From NCBI GenBank assembly GCA_001788965.1, contig MFXU01000051.1:1-35226 (forward strand): 35,226 bases of DNA, given 5' to 3'. The translations under genes were made by a program, and so were the position numbers. Below the pieces are notes generated by a model. That model was not told where the DNA came from and made no database searches. It saw only the letters and a program-made list of their open reading frames with translations. Source of the DNA: Candidatus Peribacteria bacterium RIFCSPHIGHO2_02_FULL_51_15. GTDB taxonomy: Bacteria; Patescibacteriota; Gracilibacteria; Peribacterales; Peribacteraceae. Positions 28,608 to 35,226 of this stretch are shown here, piece after piece. How positions within the stretch are numbered: the first letter of the stretch is position 1; every line of letters begins with the position of its first letter.

Positions 28608-29342
28608 TTAAGTAACCGGGTCCGCCCCGAAATAAATCTCTTTCAGCTTCGCATGCGAATGGATTTCTTCCGGTTTGCCTTCCAGGACTTTTTCGCCGAG
28701 ATCGAGAACGATCACCCGATCGCAAATCCTGCGGATGAAGGGCAAATCATGCTCGATAATCAGTATCGTCCGGCCTTCTTTTTTAAGTAACCGGATGAGG
28801 TCCGAGATCTGGCTGGTCATTTTCGGCGATACGCCGGCCGTAGGTTCATCGAGAAGCAACAATTCCTTGCGGGCGGCGAATGTGCGAGCCAGCTCCAAAA
28901 GGCGCATCTGCCCGCCTGAAAGGCTGCTCGCTTTCTTTTTTGCGCAATGGTCGAGGTCAACCAACTTCAGCGTTTCGTTGACCTTTTTTTTCAAATCGCC
29001 GAGCGCCGTCCGCTGCTCTTTCGGAAGCGACTCAAACGCTACCAGAACATTGTCAAAAAGGGTCATGTCGCGAAAAATGCCGAAGTTCTGGAAGACCCGG
29101 CCGATGCCGATGCGCGCCCGCAGGCTCGGGGGCATCGTTGAAATATTTTCTTCCCGGAAGAAAACGGATCCCGAAGTCGGTTTCAGGAAACCGGAAATCA
29201 CGTTGAAGAAAGTCGTTTTCCCGGAACCATTGGGCCCGATGAGCCCCACCACCTCGCCGGGCTCGACATCCAGATCGATACCATGGAGTATTTTCTGCGA
29301 CTCAATCGTGAGCGAGAGATTTTTGACGGAGAGGAGAGGCAT
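28608..29342 (-). CDS. livG: Branched-chain amino acid ABC transporter ATPase LivG-like
   Basis: VVGLIGPNGSGKTTFFNVISGFLKPTSG (Walker A), SSLSGGQMRLLELARTFAARKELLLLDEPTAGVSP (signature and Walker B). Confidence 0.92.
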   Translation of the reverse strand: MPLLSVKNLSLTIESQKILHGIDLDVEPGEVVGLIGPNGSGKTTFFNVISGFLKPTSGSVFFREENISTMPPSLRARIGIGRVFQNFGIFRDMTLFDNVLVAFESLPKEQRTALGDLKKKVNETLKLVDLDHCAKKKASSLSGGQMRLLELARTFAARKELLLLDEPTAGVSPKMTSQISDLIRLLKKEGRTILIIEHDLPFIRRICDRVIVLDLGEKVLEGKPEEIHSHAKLKEIYFGADPVT

Positions 29343-29437
29343 CGGGCCCATATTACCAGAATTAATAAGCGGTGATTCGTTCTCGGATCAATTCCAAAAC
29401 TACGGGAAATTTTTCAGATGTTTCACGACTCCTTGGT

Positions 29438-29667
29438 CGGGACACGATGTCCCGATTTGAAATAAAAGATCCCGCAGCCGGGGCATCGTGCCCCGGTGAG
29501 GCAATCGATCAATGTCTCCAATGGATCAAGCAATGCTGGAAATTTGACCGATATCCACAGCCAATCGAGCACGTCTTTGACGAAATTCTATGTTTTACGG
29601 CTTTGAGGAGCATCGTGCTCCGCCAGCGATCATTCATTTTCCCGGCTAAACTGGGACACGATGTCCC
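29438..29667. repeat. Cluster of class 3 palindromes (GGGACACGATGTCCC type)
   Basis: CGGGACACGATGTCCCG (29438), CCGGGGCATCGTGCCCCGG (29478), GGAGCATCGTGCTCC (29607), GGGACACGATGTCCC (29653). Confidence 0.75.
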
Positions 29668-29683
29668 GGCTGCGGGTAGCAAT

Positions 29684-31402
29684 TTAATAAATTTCTTTCA
29701 GGTAGCAATTTTCGCAATAAATCTTCTCTCCTCGGGAGCCTGAGGGCTCCTCGGAGCCTCGAACGGCCGGCCGCTCGGGGGAATATGTCGACTGCACCGC
29801 CTTGCCGCATTTCTGACACTTTCTTTCCCACATTTTTCGAGGATTCCTAAGACTTCGAACGGATTTCAGGGAACAGAAAAAACAATCAACCGAAAGCGGC
29901 AGATTCAACTGCCGGTAAAGCTTCAGCTCCTGAGGCAGGATCTTGTAATTTTTGCCACAGTCGCGGCAGCTTAAAATTTCTTTTGTAATCGAATCGGGGA
30001 CCTCTCCGATTTCATCCGGAAGCTCCGCCGTGGCTTTAAGCGTCTCTTTCGGATCCTCATCATGCCATTTGTATCCCCGCTTCAGTGCTTCTTCGCGGCT
30101 CAAGTGATAGTAATCGTGGGCAATGGTTTCGTTATAAGAAGCGTACGACATTTCGATGGGGAAAAACTCGCCCCATTCACCGGTTTTCTGCATGTGGCTG
30201 ATAATCTTTGCGGCCAGTTTTTCGTAGTCCTCCTTGGAATACTGCTGGTTGAAAACGCAATATTTTTTATTCCGGACACCGTGGCAGCCGAGCATGTTTT
30301 GGGATGAGCGGCAGTGCATCGAATAAAACTGGGACGAGGCGTTGCTCAAAACGTAAGCCGTGCCGATCAGTTCATTGGCGCCGTAACCGCAAACCGAACA
30401 CTCATAAAGCCGCTCACCCTCTCCGCACTCCTGGGTATCCATGCAGGTTTTGAGCGGCATGAAAGCCTGGAAACAGTAACGGCAATCCCAGAGCTCGGAG
30501 CAGTCGAAGCAGTAGTAGGAATCTTTCGATTGGGTTACGTAATCTCCGACGACATTCTCGTTTTGGACGCCGTGCACGTATTTCTGGGGATATTCCAGCT
30601 TTAGCTTCTGAAACCGCGCCTGGGCTGAGCTAAGGCGTGAAGCCGAAGTCATCAAATCCCGGATCCGGTCAAACTCCTCCCTGGTCGCTTGTTTGTTTTC
30701 GATCATGTATTCCTTGTTTCTGAGGTTTGAGGACATCAGGCAGTGCCGGCAGCCGACGCAGTTTTTCAGGAACATGCTGTCCGAGCAGTTCTCAGAGTCC
30801 TGGAGATATGCCGAGGCATAACAATTGAGGCAATCGATGCAGCCGATGCAAAGCTCGCTTTTCCTGACCCGGTAACACCCGCTGATATTGATCGAACCGT
30901 TTATGCTGTAGGAGTAATAACAGTCCCGGTTCTCGTCGGAGTCGAAAATCATGTAGCAGTTTTTGTTTTTTCCGGCGTTATTCGTGTACTCGCAGTTTTC
31001 ATCCAGGTTGTAAGCCGTGAAAAGCGCCGGCCAGGGGCAGACGTCCATCAGCTCTTTGAATTGCGGGAAGAAAGGCCGGTTGAAATCGAAATCGCGTCCA
31101 TACTGAAGCGGATCCCAGCTGTCTCCGAACCAGATATCCTGCTTGTAAACCTTGTAAGGACTTTCGGGCGGAAAAATGGCGACTATCGGCTCACCCGAGA
31201 AGCTGCAGGTTCGCTTATAAAGCGAGATGTGATTTACGTATGACGCCCGGCGCTGCTGCCGGCAGTCGACACACAAGGTCGGCGGCGGCAAAGAGATAAC
31301 CGTGTCACCGATTTTGGGGGATAGTTTTTCGAGAAACGACAGATCATCCTCCGAAACCGTAAATTTTTGTCCGCACCAGGGGTTTTGGCAGGTACGCTGC
31401 AT
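29684..31402 (-). CDS. Cys-rich dual zinc-ribbon family protein, paralog P7
   Basis: MQRTCQNPWCGQKFTVSEDDLSFLEKLSPKIGDTVISLPPPTLCVDC...GCHGVRNKKYCVFNQQYSKEDYEKLAAKIISHM...CQKCGKAVQSTYSPERPAVRGSEEPSGSRGEKIYCENCYLKEIY; TATAAT at 31410-31415. Confidence 0.95.
   Translation of the reverse strand: MQRTCQNPWCGQKFTVSEDDLSFLEKLSPKIGDTVISLPPPTLCVDCRQQRRASYVNHISLYKRTCSFSGEPIVAIFPPESPYKVYKQDIWFGDSWDPLQYGRDFDFNRPFFPQFKELMDVCPWPALFTAYNLDENCEYTNNAGKNKNCYMIFDSDENRDCYYSYSINGSINISGCYRVRKSELCIGCIDCLNCYASAYLQDSENCSDSMFLKNCVGCRHCLMSSNLRNKEYMIENKQATREEFDRIRDLMTSASRLSSAQARFQKLKLEYPQKYVHGVQNENVVGDYVTQSKDSYYCFDCSELWDCRYCFQAFMPLKTCMDTQECGEGERLYECSVCGYGANELIGTAYVLSNASSQFYSMHCRSSQNMLGCHGVRNKKYCVFNQQYSKEDYEKLAAKIISHMQKTGEWGEFFPIEMSYASYNETIAHDYYHLSREEALKRGYKWHDEDPKETLKATAELPDEIGEVPDSITKEILSCRDCGKNYKILPQELKLYRQLNLPLSVDCFFCSLKSVRSLRNPRKMWERKCQKCGKAVQSTYSPERPAVRGSEEPSGSRGEKIYCENCYLKEIY
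29731..29765. repeat. In-frame palindromic insertion in P7
   Basis: ctcgggagcctgagggctcctcggagcctcgaac, identical in P9 at 33437-33470; encodes part of AVRGSEEPSGSRGEK. Confidence 0.8.
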
Positions 31403-31479
31403 CGAGGGAATTATAGCCGTGAGAAGCGGGTAGCGGATAGCTAGCGATTAGCTAATAGTTGGAGCTAGCCGGCTAAACT

Positions 31480-33168
31480 TTAGTACACCTCCTTCAAATA
31501 ACATTCTTCACATACGACCTTTTCCGGTCTCTTTGGCGAATGGCTTGTGGCAATTGGCTTTTGGCAATTGGCACAGGTCATATTCCAAAGTTTTTTGGGA
31601 TTCCTGAGCGCAATCCGCCGCTTATGCCGCTCATCGGGGTGAATCCTGGGAGTCGGCAGATGCATTTTCCGATAAAAATCAAGTTCCTGACGGATGATTT
31701 TATAAGGCCGATCAGTTTTGTGGCAGCGGATTACCCAATTCAGCACGTCATCCGGCGTCTCATATATCGAATCGGGCAGCTCACTGGCATCAATCGTGTG
31801 AAAAGCTACAGGTGTTTCCTCCGTCTGATCGCGCCAACGCCAACCACGGCTCAAGACTTGATCTCTGGCAAGCGGAAAATAACCGGCCGCAACCGATTCG
31901 TTATAATCGAAAAGGGCTGTCCGGAAATGAAAAAATTCGCTCCACTCCCCGGTTTTTAGCATGTGCTCAATTATTTTTGGCACTAACTTCTCATAATCAT
32001 CCTCTGAATATTGACGGTTCAATATACAATGCCGCTTCTTTTTCAATCCGACACAGCCAAAACAGTCCGAACACGAATATATCAAATCACAGTAAATCAG
32101 ATTGCTATCCGTCGGTGAAAGCATGCCCTGACAAAAGAGCAGACTGTGGCCGGCTACCGACATCCCCTCGTAGGAAGATTCCAAATAAACGCACTGATCG
32201 ATGTCCATACTGCTTTTTACCTGCTCGTCCATCCGGCAGCAATACCTGAGATCCTCGGAGGAGTCTCCGTCAAAACAATGAAAACAGTTTTTCGAGTTAA
32301 TCAGATAATCACCGACACAATTCTCGCAATTTATATTGTGGTCGGCACGGCGCAAAACTTTTGACATCAAAGAATTGAAAGATTCCAGATTGGACTCCAT
32401 ATCTCCGTAGCCGCCGTTTGTCAGTTTCTTTTGGAATTCGTTCCATTGTTCTTCGCCTATCTCCCGGTTAAAGACGCAATATTTTTTATCGCGCAGGTTC
32501 GAGCAGAAGGCAATGGCCGTACAACGCTGACAATCAATCGAATAATAGGAATCATGACAATCCCGGCAATCAAGCAGATATAAACAGTTGTAGCACAAAA
32601 CACAATCAATCAACTCAAAAGCCAACTCGCAATTCCGGCAGTGAGCGCAATCAACCGCGTCACGGGTATGATAGGTCGCGTAGCAATAAAGCGCATTTTC
32701 GGCATACCCGACATCTACACACATATGGCAGTTTTTGCTATGCCAAACTTGATGGACGTAAGGACAATTTTCATTCTGGATTGCCACTAGGGCGAGCCTC
32801 GGAACTTTCTCCCGCAGGTCAGCGAACTGACGGAAAAAAGGGCGGCTGAAATCAAATTTAGAACCGAACTCCAAAGGATCCCACCCGTCGCCATACCAGG
32901 ACTCCGACTCATAAACCGGAAAAACCTTGTCCGGCGAATAAATCGAAATAATGTTTTTTCCCGAGAAATCGCATTTGCGCTTATACAAATGCATTTCGTT
33001 CCGGTTGACATAACGCCTTTGGGACCTGCAAGGCGGGCACAGCGTCGGAGGCGGAATCAATTCTTTTTTTTCTCCGAAAACCGGCGACACCTCTTCGTAA
33101 AATTTGAGATCGTCATCGGTTATCTCGAAGGATTTATTGCACCAAGCATTGGCGCAGGTTCGCTGCAT
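31480..33168 (-). CDS. Cys-rich dual zinc-ribbon family protein, paralog P8
   Basis: MQRTCANAWCNKSFEITDDDLKFYEEVSPVFGEKKELIPPPTLCPPCRSQRRYVNRNEMHLYKRKCD...CFGCVGLKKKRHCILNRQYSEDDYEKLVPKIIEHM...CANCQKPIATSHSPKRPEKVVCEECYLKEVY; TATAAT at 33176-33181. Confidence 0.95.
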   Translation of the reverse strand: MQRTCANAWCNKSFEITDDDLKFYEEVSPVFGEKKELIPPPTLCPPCRSQRRYVNRNEMHLYKRKCDFSGKNIISIYSPDKVFPVYESESWYGDGWDPLEFGSKFDFSRPFFRQFADLREKVPRLALVAIQNENCPYVHQVWHSKNCHMCVDVGYAENALYCYATYHTRDAVDCAHCRNCELAFELIDCVLCYNCLYLLDCRDCHDSYYSIDCQRCTAIAFCSNLRDKKYCVFNREIGEEQWNEFQKKLTNGGYGDMESNLESFNSLMSKVLRRADHNINCENCVGDYLINSKNCFHCFDGDSSEDLRYCCRMDEQVKSSMDIDQCVYLESSYEGMSVAGHSLLFCQGMLSPTDSNLIYCDLIYSCSDCFGCVGLKKKRHCILNRQYSEDDYEKLVPKIIEHMLKTGEWSEFFHFRTALFDYNESVAAGYFPLARDQVLSRGWRWRDQTEETPVAFHTIDASELPDSIYETPDDVLNWVIRCHKTDRPYKIIRQELDFYRKMHLPTPRIHPDERHKRRIALRNPKKLWNMTCANCQKPIATSHSPKRPEKVVCEECYLKEVY

Positions 33169-33190
33169 GGAAATTATTATATACCCCGCA

Positions 33191-33297
33191 ACACGGGCAT
33201 CGCGCCTGTGTGTCAGTTTCACGTGATCACCGGGACACGATGTCCCGGTTGCGGAATCGCGATGATCCGTAGAGACGTCCGATTCGGACGTCTCTAC
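33191..33297. repeat. Three different palindromes in tandem
   Basis: ACACGGGCATCGCGCCTGTGT (33191-33211), CGGGACACGATGTCCCG (33231-33247), GTAGAGACGTCC-GATTC-GGACGTCTCTAC (33269-33297). Confidence 0.8.
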
Positions 33298-33299
33298 AA

Positions 33300-33349
33300 T
33301 CAATAAACCTCTTTAAGGTAGCAATTTTCGCCCTTCGACAAGCTCAGGG
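33300..33349 (-). pseudogene. Remnant 3' tail of the Cys-rich family fused to a CCCTTCGACAAGCTCAGGG palindrome
   Basis: Minus frame R-F-T-L-S-L-S-K-G-E-N-C-Y-L-K-E-V-Y-stop; palindrome 33331-33349. Confidence 0.65.
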
Positions 33350-33390
33350 TGAATCGTGTTGTTTCGGCAGAAAATGGATTGAGCGGATCT

Positions 33391-34893
33391 TCAGTACACT
33401 TCTTTCAGGTAACACGATTCGCAATACACCTTCTCTCCTCGGGAGCCTGAGGGCTCCTCGGAGCCTCGAACGGCCGGCCTTTCGGGGGAATAAGTTGTGG
33501 CGATCGTTTTTTTGCAATTGGCACAATGCCTATCCCAAAGCTTTCTCGGGTTTCTCAAGTTCATTCTTTCCATATGCCGCTGATCGGGGCATTTCCGCGG
33601 AAGAGGAATTTTTCCTTCGCGATAAAACTTGATCTCCTGCGGAATCAGTTTGAACGGCTTACCGGTTTCTTGGCAGGTGAGGATCTGGTTGCAAATCGCA
33701 TCCGGAACTTCACTTATATTGTCGGACATCTTGAATGACGGACCTAGGTAGCTTTCCTTATTATTCTCGGCTTCATGCCAGGCCCATCCCCGTTTCAGGG
33801 TCTCGGATTTACCCAAAGGATCATGGTTCTGGGACAAAGATTCGTTGTAGGCGAAAACGCTTGTTTCCACCGGGAAAAATTCACCCCATTCTTGCCCCGC
33901 GAAGCTGCCGTCAGGCAAGCGAAGTGGGGTCACCCGCATGTGTTCGATGATTTTCAACACTAGTTTTTCATATTCATCCTTCAAGTATTGTTTGTTCAAA
34001 ATGCAGTATTCGTTTTTCTTGAGACCCGAACAGCCGAAACAATTTTTGCTCGGGAAAGAGTCATCGCAATAAGTCAGGTCGCTGCAATTGGTCCAGCAGA
34101 TATTGCAAAACCGCAGATTGAAAAGGTCGTAGCCGCAAGCCATGCATTCATAAGTTTGCTCCGCGTTTCCGCCCCAATACGAGTGATCCATGCAATTTTT
34201 GGCGTCATACAGGCACATCGAATATCGGACGTCCTCGCACCGGTCGCACTCGAAAGACATGTGGCAGTTTTTACAGTTTCGTAAGTAATCCCCGGAGCAA
34301 TTTTCCGCGTTCATACCGTGGTAAAACTTGGCGATCGGACCTGGGAGTACTTCTTCGACTTTGGTTTTGATTTTTTCGATCACGGCATGGCTGCCGGTAT
34401 CCACCTGCCGGATAAAATCCTCGTATTCCGCTTTGGTTTTTTGTTCGTTGAATATCACATACTTTTTGTTTATCAGATTGCTTCCGCTTTTTAAACGGCT
34501 GGCGCATTGGCAGTCTTCGCTGTTTTCCATCGGCAGCTGCTGCTGCAATGCAAGCCGCGGGGTTGCATTCCGGAGTTCGGTGAATTGTTCGAAAAAAGGC
34601 CGGTTGAAATCAAACGGGCGTCCGGTGCTCAGTGGATCATATTTGTCGCTCCACCACGCATCGATGGAATAGACGATCTGCGGTTTGTCCGGCGAAAAAG
34701 CGGAAATGATCTGTTTGCCGGTCAAATCGCATTTCCGGTAGTACAGAAATTGCTCATTTCGATGCGAAAACCGCCGGATCATCCGACAGAAATAACAGAG
34801 AGTCGGTACGGGCACCTGCATTTGATCCAAAAATTCTTTATCCTTCGGCAGGATTTCGAAAGACAGCGAACATTGGCGGCAAGTTTTTTGCAT
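33391..34893 (-). CDS. Cys-rich dual zinc-ribbon family protein, paralog P9
   Basis: MQKTCRQCSLSFEILPKDKEFLDQMQVPVPTLCYFCRMIRRFSHRNEQFLYYRKCDLTGKQIISAFSPDKPQIVY...CFGCSGLKKNEYCILNKQYLKDEYEKLVLKIIEHM...CANCKKTIATTYSPERP...YCESCYLKEVY. Shorter than the others. Confidence 0.93.
   Translation of the reverse strand: MQKTCRQCSLSFEILPKDKEFLDQMQVPVPTLCYFCRMIRRFSHRNEQFLYYRKCDLTGKQIISAFSPDKPQIVYSIDAWWSDKYDPLSTGRPFDFNRPFFEQFTELRNATPRLALQQQLPMENSEDCQCASRLKSGSNLINKKYVIFNEQKTKAEYEDFIRQVDTGSHAVIEKIKTKVEEVLPGPIAKFYHGMNAENCSGDYLRNCKNCHMSFECDRCEDVRYSMCLYDAKNCMDHSYWGGNAEQTYECMACGYDLFNLRFCNICWTNCSDLTYCDDSFPSKNCFGCSGLKKNEYCILNKQYLKDEYEKLVLKIIEHMRVTPLRLPDGSFAGQEWGEFFPVETSVFAYNESLSQNHDPLGKSETLKRGWAWHEAENNKESYLGPSFKMSDNISEVPDAICNQILTCQETGKPFKLIPQEIKFYREGKIPLPRKCPDQRHMERMNLRNPRKLWDRHCANCKKTIATTYSPERPAVRGSEEPSGSRGEKVYCESCYLKEVY
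33895..33929. repeat. In-frame palindromic insertion in P9
   Basis: CCCCGCGAAGCTGCCGTCAGGCAAGCGAAGTGGGG; encodes PLRLPDGSFAGQ where the paralogs read HM(x)KTGEWGEFF. Confidence 0.75.
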
Positions 34894-34902
34894 TAAAACA
34901 GA

Positions 34903-35115
34903 TTAAAAAACTAAGGATCCCAAGGGCGCATCGGAATCAGGCTTTAATAAAATAACCCGGCTCTTCTCGTCACTTACGCCCAGCGTTAAAACTTCAGAAA
35001 TGAATGGACCGATCTGCTTCGGCGGGAAATTTGTCACGCAGACCACGAGCCGCCCGATCAAATCCTGAATTGAATATAAATCCGTGACCTGGGCCGAGGA
35101 TTTTTTTTTTCCTAC
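34903..35115 (-). CDS. csaA: CsaA-like tRNA-binding (OB-fold) protein, C-terminal part
   Basis: Minus: [70 protein letters not shown]. Confidence 0.8.
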   Translation of the reverse strand, partial: VGKKKSSAQVTDLYSIQDLIGRLVVCVTNFPPKQIGPFISEVLTLGVSDEKSRVILLKPDSDAPLGSLVF

Positions 35116-35226
35116 TCCGATTTCCAAAAAGTAGAGATGCGCGTCGGGAAAATACTCTCCTGCGAGCCTTTTCCAGAAGCACGAAAACCGGCTTACAAGC
35201 TGACGATAGATTTCGGGGAGTTCGGA
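35116..35226 (+). CDS. csaA: CsaA-like N-terminal part on the opposite strand
   Basis: Plus: [37 protein letters not shown], the canonical CsaA N-terminal half, inverted relative to its C-terminal half. Confidence 0.75.

Noticed and set aside
10611-34893. Diversity-generating retroelement acting on the Cys-rich array
   Set aside because: No reverse transcriptase or template/variable repeat pair seen; the tail remnants are too short and palindrome-linked.
10702-34893. Prophage or secretion island
   Set aside because: No integrase, capsid, terminase or secretion genes in the interval; the RAYT is a small REP transposase.

Overview
The window looks like part of an uncultivated, probably Patescibacteria/CPR-like, bacterial genome; the taxon is an inference. 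The left third carries ordinary genes: an edge-truncated TrmB-like regulator, pilT, a chorismate mutase, ligA, an amino-acid-kinase/GNAT N-acetylglutamate enzyme, a PRMT-like methyltransferase and a TraD/VirD4-like ATPase. The right two thirds (10.7-34.9 kb) is dominated by NINE same-strand paralogs of a large Cys-rich protein family (about 500-570 aa; about 33 Cys in the one I hand-counted). Each has a zinc-ribbon-like domain at both ends and two central Cys-rich modules. The array is interrupted by a TrmB regulator, an ECF sigma/anti-sigma pair, a RAYT transposase and a liv-type ABC transporter. Five of the nine paralogs have TATAAT exactly 7 nt upstream of ATG, which predicts leaderless mRNAs. 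The intergenic DNA holds several palindrome/REP classes, including a RAYT bounded by double-hairpin inverted ends with three gene-less look-alikes, and a 135-bp MITE-like insertion whose empty site is preserved in the neighbouring spacer. Several palindromes are inserted in frame inside coding sequences. At the right edge a csaA-like gene is split by a 111-bp inversion, which may be an assembly artefact. All calls come from reading the sequence and the supplied translations; no database search was run.
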